A stretch of 64,000 bases of DNA from a candidate division FCPU426 bacterium (lineage in GTDB: Bacteria > Oederibacteriota > JAAXVQ01 > JAUVAV01): NCBI GenBank assembly GCA_030591525.1, contig JAUVAV010000007.1:1-64000 (forward strand). Reading direction: 5' to 3'. How positions within the stretch are numbered: position 1 is the stretch's first letter; the number at the start of each line of letters is the position of its first letter. This document shows positions 8,534 to 17,778 of the stretch, piece by piece. The position numbers and the translations under genes are program-made. The notes beneath the pieces are model-generated. The model saw only the letters and a program-made list of their open reading frames with translations. It was not told the DNA's origin and did no database searches.

Positions 8534-9924
8534 TTGGTCCTCTTGCGGTCTTTTATCCTGCCGGGCCGGGCCATTAGTTGCTCTCCTAATTTCCACACAT
8601 CCCCGGCTCCCATGGTAAGCAATAAATCTCCGGGTTTCAGTTCCCGCCTGATTTTAGGCAAAAGCCGCGCCAGGGAGAGGGGGCCGACAGACACTGGCGA
8701 GCCCTCAATCCGCATCTGGTCCGCGATCAGCTGGCTGCTTACTCCGGGAATCGGACGTTCCCGCGCCGGATAAATATCCGCCAAAAAGACTATATCCGCC
8801 AGCAGCAGCGCTTGGGCGAATTCGCGATACAGCCGCCGGGTCCGGGAAAACAAATGCGGCTGAAACACCACGATTAAACGTCCCGGGTTAAGCGCACGCG
8901 CGGCTTTCAGAGTTTCCGCCACCTCGGTGGGATGATGGGCGTAGTCATCCAGGACTTGGGCCTGGTTGAAATGGCCTTTATATTCCTGGCGGCGTTTTAC
9001 ACCCGTAAAACTTTCCAGCGCACGGGCAATGGTATTAAAAGCAACTCCCAGCTCCAGCGCCAGTCCCACAGCTGCCAGGGAGTTCAAAACATTGAACCGC
9101 CCGGGCAAATTCAACTGAATCCGGCCCAAGCGTTTATGCCGGCGCAGTACCATAAAACTTTGGCTGTATTCCGCGGCCACCAATCCTTCCGCCCGCAGTT
9201 CCGCCTCCGGCCCGAGACCGTAGGTAAGCACCCGGCACATTATCCGCGACCTTATGGCCCGCAAACCCGGATCAGCGTGATTTAAAACCGCCACTCCCCA
9301 AAAGGGGACACGATTTATAAAACTTATAAATGCTTCGTCCAGCGCCGCCCGCGATCCGTAATTCTCGAGATGGTCATCGTCGATATTTGTGATCCCCACG
9401 GCAGCGGGAAACAGGTGCAGAAACGCCGAGTAGGCCTCACAGGCTTCCACTACAAAAAACTCGCCCTGCCCCATGCAAGCGCCCCGCTGGATATTATTAA
9501 GTACTCCTCCGATTACCAGCGTCGGGTCCAGGCCGGCCTGGGCCAATATCCAGGCCAGCATAGAGGCCGTGGTGGTTTTACCATGAGTTCCGGCGATCGC
9601 TATGCCTTGTTTGAGCCGCATGATATCATTAAGCATCCGGGCCCGGGGAATAACCGGTATTTTTTTCTCCCGGGCCGCACGAATCTCGGGATTGGTATCC
9701 GGCACGGCATTTGACACAACTACTATGTCCAGCGATTCGGAAAGATATTCACTCCGGTGACCAATATATATACGCGCGCCTAATCGTTTTAGACGACGGG
9801 TAATTTCGGAGGCCTTCAAATCCGATCCCGAAATACGGTGTCCGAGATTTAAAAGCACTTCGGCAATCCCGCTCATACCGGCGCCCCCAATGCCTACAAA
9901 ATGAATTTTCTGGCGCTGTCGCAT
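8530..9924 (-). CDS. murC: UDP-N-acetylmuramate--L-alanine ligase
   Basis: A Mur ligase of 464 residues that adds L-Ala to UDP-MurNAc, the first stem-peptide step. The N-terminal HFVGIGGAGMSGIAEVL nucleotide-binding loop, the ATP P-loop AGTHGKTTTASMLA near residue 110, NIDDDHLENYG and the C-terminal DDYAHHPTEV are diagnostic. I prefer the ATG at 9924 because AGGAGT lies 7 bases upstream; the GTG at 9939 has no good site. It is followed by ddl rather than the murB often found here; no murB is in the window. Confidence 0.95.
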   Translation of the reverse strand: MRQRQKIHFVGIGGAGMSGIAEVLLNLGHRISGSDLKASEITRRLKRLGARIYIGHRSEYLSESLDIVVVSNAVPDTNPEIRAAREKKIPVIPRARMLNDIMRLKQGIAIAGTHGKTTTASMLAWILAQAGLDPTLVIGGVLNNIQRGACMGQGEFFVVEACEAYSAFLHLFPAAVGITNIDDDHLENYGSRAALDEAFISFINRVPFWGVAVLNHADPGLRAIRSRIMCRVLTYGLGPEAELRAEGLVAAEYSQSFMVLRRHKRLGRIQLNLPGRFNVLNSLAAVGLALELGVAFNTIARALESFTGVKRRQEYKGHFNQAQVLDDYAHHPTEVAETLKAARALNPGRLIVVFQPHLFSRTRRLYREFAQALLLADIVFLADIYPARERPIPGVSSQLIADQMRIEGSPVSVGPLSLARLLPKIRRELKPGDLLLTMGAGDVWKLGEQLMARPGRIKDRKRTK

Positions 9925-9935
9925 ACCGTCACTCC

Positions 9936-11072
9936 TCACTCTCGACTGCCCGCCATGGTTATCATCCAGCGGGCTATTTCCTGATCCGCCTCCGCGGGGT
10001 AATCTTTTTTTACCTCGGTTGCCCGGCCGGTCATAATATTCAACCGTTTCAATACCTTAATGATTTTCTCCATGAGTTCCGGCACGGTTAGATTCCTATC
10101 CGGCATCACTTCGGCCATCCCCTGCTTCTGGAGCAGAGCGGCATTGTGCTCCTGGTGATGGGCCGTGGCATAGGGATATGGAATCAAGAGCGCCGGCTTG
10201 CCGGTGGCTGCAAGTTCGGCCACGGTTCCCGCTCCGGCCCGGGCCAAAACCAAATCCGCCGCCGCATACGCTTCCGGCACCTGATGTATAAATGAATGTA
10301 TCGAAATCCGGGAACCCAGGCTCTCACCCGCCCGGCGAGCCATGGCCAGATCGGCCTCACCTGTCATCCAGAGAAACTGTAAATCCGGAACGCGCTTGGC
10401 CAACTGGGGAAGCGTTTCCACCAGGACGGAATTTATTTTGCGGGCCCCCAGGCTCCCGGGAAATATCAAGCACACGCGCTGCTGAGGATCGAGCTTAAAA
10501 GCCATGCAGCCCTGCTCCCGGCTGGGTTCATTTAAACGCTCTCGCAGCGGATATCCGGTAATTACGGTTTTTTTCGCCGGGAAATGTTTGGCGGTTTCCG
10601 CGTGGCTCACCGCCACCCGCCTGACCAAGCGTCCCAGGAACCGGTTGGTCAGTCCGGGAAAACAGTTGCTTTCATGGATCAGGCTGGGAAGACCCAGAGA
10701 TACTGCCGCTAAAACCACCGGACCGCCGACATACCCTCCGGTACCCATAACCGCGCCTATCTTTAATTCCTTTAGTAAACTACGCGCCTGCTGGAAGCCG
10801 GCGGTTGCTTTCCATATACTTTGCCAATTATTCCAGGCAAAAATTCCCGTTGGCCGCGTATGGGCCCTTGAAAAACCCCTTAATTCCAGGCCGTAAAAAG
10901 GAATCTTCCGGCCGGTTGCCAGTTCCTTTTCCATGCCATCCGCTTTTCCAAAATAAAATATCGGCTGATCCGGCGCCAGGTGCCGCACGGTCTCGGCTAC
11001 GGCTAGGGCCGGAAAAATATGCCCTCCGGTCCCTCCGCCACACACCGCCAATCCCAGGGGTTTAGTATTCAT
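9936..11072 (-). CDS. murG: UDP-GlcNAc--lipid I N-acetylglucosaminyltransferase
   Basis: A GT-B glycosyltransferase of 378 residues, peripheral on the inner membrane, which converts lipid I to lipid II using UDP-GlcNAc. The first glycine loop GGGTGGHIFPALAVAE is at the N-terminus. MGTGGYVGGPVVLAA and HESNCFPGLTNR are mid-protein, and the donor-site ARAGAGTVAELAATGKPALLIP segment is in the C-terminal domain. Its start overlaps the ftsW stop by 4 bases, indicating coupling inside the dcw operon. Confidence 0.96.
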   Translation of the reverse strand: MNTKPLGLAVCGGGTGGHIFPALAVAETVRHLAPDQPIFYFGKADGMEKELATGRKIPFYGLELRGFSRAHTRPTGIFAWNNWQSIWKATAGFQQARSLLKELKIGAVMGTGGYVGGPVVLAAVSLGLPSLIHESNCFPGLTNRFLGRLVRRVAVSHAETAKHFPAKKTVITGYPLRERLNEPSREQGCMAFKLDPQQRVCLIFPGSLGARKINSVLVETLPQLAKRVPDLQFLWMTGEADLAMARRAGESLGSRISIHSFIHQVPEAYAAADLVLARAGAGTVAELAATGKPALLIPYPYATAHHQEHNAALLQKQGMAEVMPDRNLTVPELMEKIIKVLKRLNIMTGRATEVKKDYPAEADQEIARWMITMAGSRE

Positions 11073-12187
11073 CGTTTTTCCCTGGGCAAGGAGCGTGAAA
11101 TCGAGAGCAGAATCCCGACCGCCACTAAAGAAAAAAAGAGCGAAGAACCGCCCGCGCTGATGAAAGGCAAGGTTGTTCCCTTGGTCGGTACCAGGCCGGT
11201 GGTTACGCCAATATTAATAACCGCCTGCACGCCCAGCAGCAGTGTAATTCCGCTCGCGAGCAATTTCCCAAAGGTCTCCGGACAATGCCGGGCAATGCTA
11301 AATCCCCGCCAGATCACCAGCCCGAAAAGCAGGGTGATAATAAAGGTTCCCACAAATCCCATTTCCTCGCCGAGGATGCTGAAAATAAAATCGGTGTGCG
11401 GCGCGGGAAGATAAAAAAGTTTCTGCTGGCTTTCACATAAACCCCTTCCCCACAACCCTCCGCTGCCCAGAGCCAAATAGGATTGGACGATCTGAAAACC
11501 GCTCCCCAAGGGTTCTTTCCAGGGATCCAAATAAGCCTCCAGCCGGCGGCGCCGGTAAGGCGCCCGGTAGATCAGCATAAAAATCACGGGTAAGGCTGCC
11601 AGACCCAAACTCAGCAAATGCGAGAACCGGGCGCCCGCTAAATAAAGCATGCCGCAGCCTACTAAAATCAAAATCACGGCCGTGCCTAAATCCGGCTGCA
11701 TCACTAATAAGGCGGCGGCTCCGCCTAATACAGCCAGGCGCGGCAACAGACCTTGTACCAGAGAAGTCAGGTCTTCGCGCTTGCGGGTTAAAATATCGGC
11801 TAAATAAATAACCATCACCACTTTAACCAATTCGGCGGGCTGAAACGAGATCGGTCCCAGAACCAGCCAGCGCCTGGCCCCACCCACAGTCTTGCCGATG
11901 GATAATACCAAAACAGCTGTCAGCAGAACGAAGCAAAGCAGCAGGCCGGGCTTCACTAACTTCTGCCAATTCCGGTAAGGATAGCGGGCTGTCAGCATTA
12001 AGGCTAGGAATCCCAGCGCCATCCATAGCATCTGGCGCTTAATGAAAAAATATGAATCCCCGAAATTATTCATGGCCAAAATGGTAGATGAAGAATACAC
12101 CATGATTATTCCGGTTCCTGCCAAAATCGCGCTAACCGCCAGCAAGACTATATCCACATTTCCCGGCTGTTCTTCCCTGGTTTTCAT
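11069..12187 (-). CDS. ftsW: FtsW, septal SEDS peptidoglycan polymerase
   Basis: A polytopic SEDS-family protein of 372 residues with about ten hydrophobic segments. FtsW polymerises lipid II at the septum together with its cognate class B PBP, here the ftsI product. The family signatures YSSSTILA near the N-terminus, GARRWLVLGPISFQPAELVK, QPDLGTAVIL and the C-terminal PTKGTTLPFISAGGSSL are all present. The start overlaps the murD stop by 4 bases. Confidence 0.95.
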   Translation of the reverse strand: MKTREEQPGNVDIVLLAVSAILAGTGIIMVYSSSTILAMNNFGDSYFFIKRQMLWMALGFLALMLTARYPYRNWQKLVKPGLLLCFVLLTAVLVLSIGKTVGGARRWLVLGPISFQPAELVKVVMVIYLADILTRKREDLTSLVQGLLPRLAVLGGAAALLVMQPDLGTAVILILVGCGMLYLAGARFSHLLSLGLAALPVIFMLIYRAPYRRRRLEAYLDPWKEPLGSGFQIVQSYLALGSGGLWGRGLCESQQKLFYLPAPHTDFIFSILGEEMGFVGTFIITLLFGLVIWRGFSIARHCPETFGKLLASGITLLLGVQAVINIGVTTGLVPTKGTTLPFISAGGSSLFFSLVAVGILLSISRSLPREKR

Positions 12188-13575
12188 ACCACCTTTTTAC
12201 TCGCTTCCCCGGATAATTTTTTTACCTCGGCGCAAAAAGCCGCTCCCCGTTCCTCAAAATTACTAAATTGATCAAAACTGGCACATCCGGGAGAAAAAAG
12301 CACTATTTCCCCTTCCCGGGCTATTTTAGCCGCGGAACGAACCGCGGCCGGAAGTTCCTTTTCCCGGATAATCGGTACCACATCCTTTATCTGACGGCTG
12401 ATGGTTTCAGCCGCCTCGCCCATCACTACCACCGCCCGCGCGCGCGCGGAAAGCAACTCCCGCAAACCGGTAAATTCTCCCTGTTTATCCCGGCCGCCCA
12501 GAATCAGTATGATAGGCGCATTATAACTTTGCAAAGCCTTGATGACCGCATCCACATTAGTTCCCTTGGAATCATTGATGAACCGGACCCCGTCCAGTAT
12601 GGCAACGGATTCCAAACGATGAGGAACCCCCTTAAACTGGTGCAGAGTCCTGGTCATACATTTGCCGGGAATACCCAGTGTCAGACCTATGGCAACTACT
12701 GCCAGGGCATTTTCCAGGTTATGCGGACCGGGAATGAGAAGTTCATCGGCCGGCATCAAATCCCCCTGCCCCAACCCGAAAAAACGGTACTTGATCTTGC
12801 CTTTCTCAACCCAGACCCCCTCAATTTCCGCTGGATGCTCGCGGGAAAAGGTCAGAACCCGGCTCGGTGCTTGGGTGGATAGCAAGGGGGTGAATTTATC
12901 CTCGGCATTAAGCACCAGGATATCTTTGGCCGTCTGCTTCCGCATGATTCCGGCCTTGGCTTCAACATACGCCTGCATGCCGGAGTAACGATCAAGATGA
13001 TCCGGTGTAATATTCAGAATGGCCGCGACTTGAGGCCGAAAGTCCTTCACGGTTTCCAACTGGAAGCTGGAGACTTCTAATATAACCAAGCCTTTTTCCG
13101 TGACGGTTTCCGCTATCGAGGTAAAAGGCCTTCCCATATTGCCGGCCAGTACGCAAGCTAAACCGGCCTCTTGAAGCATGCTTGCCAAAAGGTGCACTGT
13201 GGTGGTCTTTCCATTGGTTCCGGTAACGGCTATGATCCGTCCCCGGCAGAACCAGTAACCTAATTCCAATTCGGAAATAATCATTACGCCGCGTGCTTTG
13301 GCCTCGGCCAGCACCGGTTGCTCCAGGGATACTCCGGGAGAAATCACGATAAGCTCGGCCGCTTTCAGAGTATCCGGATGGTGTCCGTTGGTCTCGATTT
13401 TAACTCCCAGCAGGGACAACTCCTCCACTGCCGCGCCCAACTCCTCGGCTTTTTTTACGTCCGTAACCGTAACCCGGGCGCCGTGTCCGGCCAGCAGAGT
13501 AGCGGCCGCGCAACCGCTGCGGGCCATACCCATTACCAGCACATTGCGGTCTTTAATTTCCATCAGGGGTTTCAT
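12184..13575 (-). CDS. murD: UDP-N-acetylmuramoyl-L-alanine--D-glutamate ligase
   Basis: A Mur ligase of 463 residues that adds D-Glu to UDP-MurNAc-L-Ala. The N-terminal Rossmann motif VLVMGMARSGCAAATLLA binds the uracil part. The ATP loop is VTGTNGKTTTVHLLAS near residue 117, NITPDHLDRY follows, and NDSKGTNVDAV plus ILGGRDKQGEF mark the C-terminal domain. GAGGTAG precedes the ATG. It lies 3 bases after mraY and overlaps ftsW. Confidence 0.96.
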   Translation of the reverse strand: MKPLMEIKDRNVLVMGMARSGCAAATLLAGHGARVTVTDVKKAEELGAAVEELSLLGVKIETNGHHPDTLKAAELIVISPGVSLEQPVLAEAKARGVMIISELELGYWFCRGRIIAVTGTNGKTTTVHLLASMLQEAGLACVLAGNMGRPFTSIAETVTEKGLVILEVSSFQLETVKDFRPQVAAILNITPDHLDRYSGMQAYVEAKAGIMRKQTAKDILVLNAEDKFTPLLSTQAPSRVLTFSREHPAEIEGVWVEKGKIKYRFFGLGQGDLMPADELLIPGPHNLENALAVVAIGLTLGIPGKCMTRTLHQFKGVPHRLESVAILDGVRFINDSKGTNVDAVIKALQSYNAPIILILGGRDKQGEFTGLRELLSARARAVVVMGEAAETISRQIKDVVPIIREKELPAAVRSAAKIAREGEIVLFSPGCASFDQFSNFEERGAAFCAEVKKLSGEASKKVV

Positions 13576-13578
13576 GTT

Positions 13579-14664
13579 CTACCTCAACTTCAAAGTGCTC
13601 AAAGTAATCACCGCCAGCATAATCGCCACAATCCAAAAACGAATAATGATTTTCGGTTCCGACCATCCCTTAATTTCAAAATGGTGATGCAAAGGCGCCA
13701 TGAGAAATATCCGCTTCCCGGTCAGCTTGAATCCCACTACCTGTAAAATCACGGAGCATACTTCGGCCACAAAAACTCCTCCCACCACGAGCAGCAAGAG
13801 CTCCTGTTTAATCAGAACCGCCGTGGTTCCGAGAACCCCGCCCAAGGCCAGCGAACCGGTATCCCCCATGAAAATCTCGGCCGGATGAGCATTGAACCAT
13901 AAAAACCCCAGGGCCGCGCCGGCCATGGCGCTGCAAACTACGGTCATCTCTCCTCCCCCCGGAATAAAGATAATCTTCAAATAGCTGGCAAATTTCACAT
14001 TGGCTACTATATAACTCATGACCACAAAGGTCCCGGCCACCAGTGCCAAAGACCCGATGGCCAACCCGTCTAAGCCATCCGTTAAATTGACCGCATTGCT
14101 GGCGCCTACGATTACTGTCATGCCTATAATAAAATAAAGCCAGGGCGGAAGGCAGATCGGCTGCTTGACGAACGGCACATTCATGCAGGTGGCATACTCC
14201 CAATCTCCGGCCCAGTAAATAATCACCCCCATAATAATCGCACTCCCCAATATCTGGGCCACCAACTTATTCCTGGCGATTAAACCCTGGGATTGATTTT
14301 TAACCATCTTGAGATAATCATCCCAAAAACCGATCAAACCGAACCAGAGCAGGGCAAAAGTCATTACGCCCACTGCATAATACTCCCAGCGGGCCCATAA
14401 GCCTATGCTCGTCAGCATTGCGACCAGGATAATCAATCCTCCCATAGTGGGAGTTCCGGCTTTTTTCAAATGCCGATCCGGCCCGTCCTCCCGGATATTC
14501 TGGCCTATTCCCCGGCTTTTCAAACCGCGAATAATGGGGGGAGCCAAAAGCAGACAGAGCAAAAAAGCCGTCAAGGCCGCATAAACCGAACGAAAGGTAA
14601 TGTATCGAAATACATTGAAAACCGACCACACCTCTGCCAGCGGAAAAAGCAGATAATACAGCAA
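13579..14664 (-). CDS. mraY: Phospho-N-acetylmuramoyl-pentapeptide transferase MraY
   Basis: A polytopic integral membrane enzyme of 361 residues that transfers phospho-MurNAc-pentapeptide to undecaprenyl phosphate, making lipid I. The N-terminal NVFRYITFRSVYA, the KKAGTPTMGG loop, NAVNLTDGLDGLAIG with its catalytic aspartates, WFNAHPAEIFMGDTGSLALG and the C-terminal MAPLHHHFE are invariant family signatures. The start is the TTG at 14664, 6 bases after GGGAGG; an upstream TTG at 14670 touches that site and is less likely. The gene lies downstream of murF across a 193-base gap. Confidence 0.96.
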   Translation of the reverse strand: MLYYLLFPLAEVWSVFNVFRYITFRSVYAALTAFLLCLLLAPPIIRGLKSRGIGQNIREDGPDRHLKKAGTPTMGGLIILVAMLTSIGLWARWEYYAVGVMTFALLWFGLIGFWDDYLKMVKNQSQGLIARNKLVAQILGSAIIMGVIIYWAGDWEYATCMNVPFVKQPICLPPWLYFIIGMTVIVGASNAVNLTDGLDGLAIGSLALVAGTFVVMSYIVANVKFASYLKIIFIPGGGEMTVVCSAMAGAALGFLWFNAHPAEIFMGDTGSLALGGVLGTTAVLIKQELLLLVVGGVFVAEVCSVILQVVGFKLTGKRIFLMAPLHHHFEIKGWSEPKIIIRFWIVAIMLAVITLSTLKLR

Positions 14665-14712
14665 AAGCAACCTCCCGGGAGTACGGATAACTACCGCGCT
14701 GATATATTAACC

Positions 14713-14847
14713 GTTGAATGTTGAATGGCAAGCGGCGTGGGGGCCAGAGAGAAGTCGTGGGTGTCGAAGAAAAAAACGGGTCGTTGTCGTAGTCGGAAAC
14801 GATATCGTCGGCCGGCTTGCTTAAGCATGGTTTATTCAACATTCAAC
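14713..14847. repeat. 135-bp inverted-repeat element within the dcw operon
   Basis: GTTGAATGTTGAAT at 14713-14726 is repeated exactly in inverse at 14834-14847, bounding 135 bases between murF and mraY. The interior includes an imperfect GTCG-rich stretch and has no credible reading frame. This is one of the few large gaps in an otherwise tightly packed operon, which suggests an inserted non-coding element. Confidence 0.7.
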
Positions 14848-14857
14848 GCTCAATACA

Positions 14858-16237
14858 TCATTCCGCTCCCGCACGCTTTTTTATCGCAGCCACAAATCTT
14901 TCCAGACCAATAGCACGCGATCCCTTCACTAATACCAAATCCCGCGCCGACGGCGATGAAATCCGGGATAAATAAAGCGTGGCTGCCTCCTCCGCCGAAT
15001 CAAGCCGCCTTATCCATTTCATGCCGGCCCGGCGGGCACCCTCGGCAATGCCGCGCGCTGCTTCGCCCACCGTAATCAGCTTACTCACCCCGGCCAAGAC
15101 AGTTTGGCGTCCCAGTTCCCGATGCGCCCGCTGCGTGAATTTTCCTAACTCCAGCATACTGCCCGCGATGAATATTTTTTCTCCGCGGGTGGGGAGTTGG
15201 CCCAGCAGTTTCAAGGCCGCGGCCGCGGATTGAGGACTGCTGTTATAAGCATCGTTTATAATCCGGAGGCCCCCCCGGCGTAATATTTCCAACCGCATGG
15301 AGGTCCGGAAGTAATAGCCTTCCAGCGCCCGGCAAGCCGGCACAAAATCCATGCCCATGGCCATGGCCCCGCCAACAGCGGCCGCCGCGTTCCAGGCCTG
15401 ATGACCTCCCAAACATTTTAATCCCAGGGTCTCGGTCCGGCCGCGGAATTTTAGCCGCACGCGCGTGCCCCGGTCGCTCACCCTGACAGCAACCACTTTA
15501 ATATCCGCTCCCGGAGCCATGCCGAAAGTCAATCCCGGATAACGCGAAGCCAGCCGGGCCAGAAAAGGATCGTCCGCATTCAGGATCGCGGCTCCCTCCG
15601 GTAAAAGCCCGGGCAGAAGTTCAGCCTTGGCCTGGGCCAAAGCCCGCCGGTTTTTAAAACACCCCAGGTGGGCATCTCCGATATTCGTGATGATTCCCAC
15701 CTGCGGACCGGCAATGCGGGCCAATCTCCGGATCTCACCGGGAGCATTCATACCCATTTCCAGAACCGCCTGCCGCTGGCGGGAATTCATACGGACTAAG
15801 GTCAGGGGAAGTCCAATATCATTATTAAAATTACCCTGACTCTCCAATACCTGTCCTTGGCTGGCGAGAATGTGGGCCAGCATTTCCTTGGTCGCGGTTT
15901 TGCCGCTGCTGCCGGTCACAGCGGCTACGGTTATTTTAGGAAAACGCTGCCGGTAAACCGCTGCCAGATCTCCCAGCGCTTTCCGCGGATTATCAACCTT
16001 AATCGCCGGAAGACCCCGGGGCACGCGCCGGCAAAGTCCGGCCGCCGCTCCCGCGGTTATTGCGGCTTTAAGATACTGGTGCCCATCCGCGTGTTCTCCG
16101 GCCAGCGCTACAAAAAGTTCTTGCGGACGAATCCGGCGTGAATCAATCGAGACCCCGCTTACCTTCCGTCCGGGAGCGGCATTAGCCAATTTTCCCTTTA
16201 CCGCCTCAGTTATACGACCTAAATTCATACCTTGCAT
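14858..16237 (-). CDS. murF: UDP-MurNAc-tripeptide--D-Ala-D-Ala ligase
   Basis: A Mur ligase of 459 residues that joins the D-Ala-D-Ala dipeptide made by Ddl to the UDP-MurNAc tripeptide. The N-terminal DSRRIRPQELFVALAGEHADGH is the MurE/MurF substrate domain. The P-loop AVTGSSGKTATKEMLA is near residue 105, ITNIGDAHLG follows, and INDAYNSSPQSAAAAL is the MurF-specific signature. GGAGAGGGA lies directly before the ATG. The start overlaps the murE end by 13 bases. Confidence 0.95.
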   Translation of the reverse strand: MQGMNLGRITEAVKGKLANAAPGRKVSGVSIDSRRIRPQELFVALAGEHADGHQYLKAAITAGAAAGLCRRVPRGLPAIKVDNPRKALGDLAAVYRQRFPKITVAAVTGSSGKTATKEMLAHILASQGQVLESQGNFNNDIGLPLTLVRMNSRQRQAVLEMGMNAPGEIRRLARIAGPQVGIITNIGDAHLGCFKNRRALAQAKAELLPGLLPEGAAILNADDPFLARLASRYPGLTFGMAPGADIKVVAVRVSDRGTRVRLKFRGRTETLGLKCLGGHQAWNAAAAVGGAMAMGMDFVPACRALEGYYFRTSMRLEILRRGGLRIINDAYNSSPQSAAAALKLLGQLPTRGEKIFIAGSMLELGKFTQRAHRELGRQTVLAGVSKLITVGEAARGIAEGARRAGMKWIRRLDSAEEAATLYLSRISSPSARDLVLVKGSRAIGLERFVAAIKKRAGAE

Positions 16238-17778
16238 TTCCCTCTCCGATTCAGACGCGCCAATTCCTGGCGCACAATCCGGCGATCATCAAAGGGTATG
16301 GTTTGGTGAGCCAAAATCTGATATTTCTCATGCCCTTTACCGGCAATCAGTACTGTATCCTCCCGGCCGGCTAAACGCAGGGCCGTCCTAATGGCCCGCG
16401 CCCGGTCGATTTCGACCAGAATTTTATTCTCGGGTAAACTCCGGATCCCGCGTCCCCCTGGCCTGAGCTTCCGGGCGCCGGCAACAATATCCCGGATGAT
16501 CTTTTCCGGGTTCTCGCTCCTGGGATTATCCGAGGTAATGACTGCCACATCAGCCAATCCGGCCGCAATTTCGCCCATAGCAGGCCGTTTACTCGTATCT
16601 CTATCTCCGCCGCAGCCAAAAACCAGAATGATTTTCCGGGAAGTAAATTTCCGGACGGCTTGCAGCACCTGAGACAAGCCGTCCGGAGTATGCGCATAAT
16701 CAACGATCACATTAAATGAAGCAGGCCCCGGTATATTCTCCATTCTTCCGGGCACCACGGAAACCGCTTCCAGGCCTTTTTGAATCCCACGGAGCGAGAC
16801 GCCCAAACATTGGGCAGTGGCAGCCGCGGCCAGGGCATTCTGAACATTATATTCTCCGGCCAGCTTCAATTGGACTCTAATCCGGCCTTGGGGCGTAATC
16901 AGACGAAAAGTGCTGCCCTGGGCCTTGATTTGTATGGCTTGCGCCGTAAAATCCGCCGCTTTCTTCAGGCCGTAGGTTTTAATTCGCGCCCGGCCGGCGG
17001 CCCGTATCATGCCGCGGCTGCGGGGATCATCACTATTAATGACAGCATACTTCGGCCCGGACTTATAACCCTGCTCTGCCAGCTGCGTAAAGAGGCGGCG
17101 CTTGGCTGCCGCATAATTTTCCAGCTTGCCATGGAAATCCAAGTGCTCAGGCGTCAGGTTGGTGAATACAGCCACATCAAATTCACAGCCCGTAGCCCGT
17201 TCCTCGGCCAGGGCATGAGAAGAAACCTCCATCAGGGCGATATCACAATGCTTTTCAACCATTTTAAAAAGCAGGCTCTGTATTTCCCAGGCCATGGGCG
17301 TAGTATTTAACGCCACTGCCGAATATCCGGGCAATTCATGCCGAATGGTACCTACCAAACCCACGCGCTGCGGCGGGCGGCAGGATTCCAGGATCGATCT
17401 TAAAAAATAAGTTACCGTAGTTTTTCCATTGGTTCCGGTTATTCCCACCACTTTAAGTTTCAAGGATGGGAGATTATAAAAACCAGGAGCCAGTTTTTTT
17501 AATGTCTGGGAAACCCGGGGAACCTTTAAAATTCCGATTTTCAAAGAATTCAGCCCGGGAATATGCTTTTCAACCATAATCGCAGCCGCGCCCTGCCGCA
17601 CCGCGTGGGCCGCGAATTTATGACCATCCTGATGCCTTCCCCGTATACAGGCAAAAAGATCGCCGGCCTGGACATGGCGGGAGTCAGCGGTAATACGATG
17701 CACCAGCACGTCCGGGCTGCCACATAAAACGGCGCGCGGAATACCCGCCGCCAGAACCGAGAGCGGGATATTAATCAT
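16225..17778 (-). CDS. murE: UDP-MurNAc-L-Ala-D-Glu--meso-DAP ligase
   Basis: A Mur ligase of 517 residues that adds the third stem amino acid. The P-loop GITGTNGKTTVTYFLRS, the N-terminal DSRHVQAGDLFACIRG, and NLTPEHLDFHG are all in place. The substrate loop reads SDNPRSENP; DNPR is the version associated with meso-diaminopimelate rather than lysine, so the wall is inferred to be DAP-type. The start at 17778 overlaps the ftsI stop as ATGA with GGAG upstream; the longer frame to 17802 is not needed. Confidence 0.96.
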   Translation of the reverse strand: MINIPLSVLAAGIPRAVLCGSPDVLVHRITADSRHVQAGDLFACIRGRHQDGHKFAAHAVRQGAAAIMVEKHIPGLNSLKIGILKVPRVSQTLKKLAPGFYNLPSLKLKVVGITGTNGKTTVTYFLRSILESCRPPQRVGLVGTIRHELPGYSAVALNTTPMAWEIQSLLFKMVEKHCDIALMEVSSHALAEERATGCEFDVAVFTNLTPEHLDFHGKLENYAAAKRRLFTQLAEQGYKSGPKYAVINSDDPRSRGMIRAAGRARIKTYGLKKAADFTAQAIQIKAQGSTFRLITPQGRIRVQLKLAGEYNVQNALAAAATAQCLGVSLRGIQKGLEAVSVVPGRMENIPGPASFNVIVDYAHTPDGLSQVLQAVRKFTSRKIILVFGCGGDRDTSKRPAMGEIAAGLADVAVITSDNPRSENPEKIIRDIVAGARKLRPGGRGIRSLPENKILVEIDRARAIRTALRLAGREDTVLIAGKGHEKYQILAHQTIPFDDRRIVRQELARLNRRGKCKV

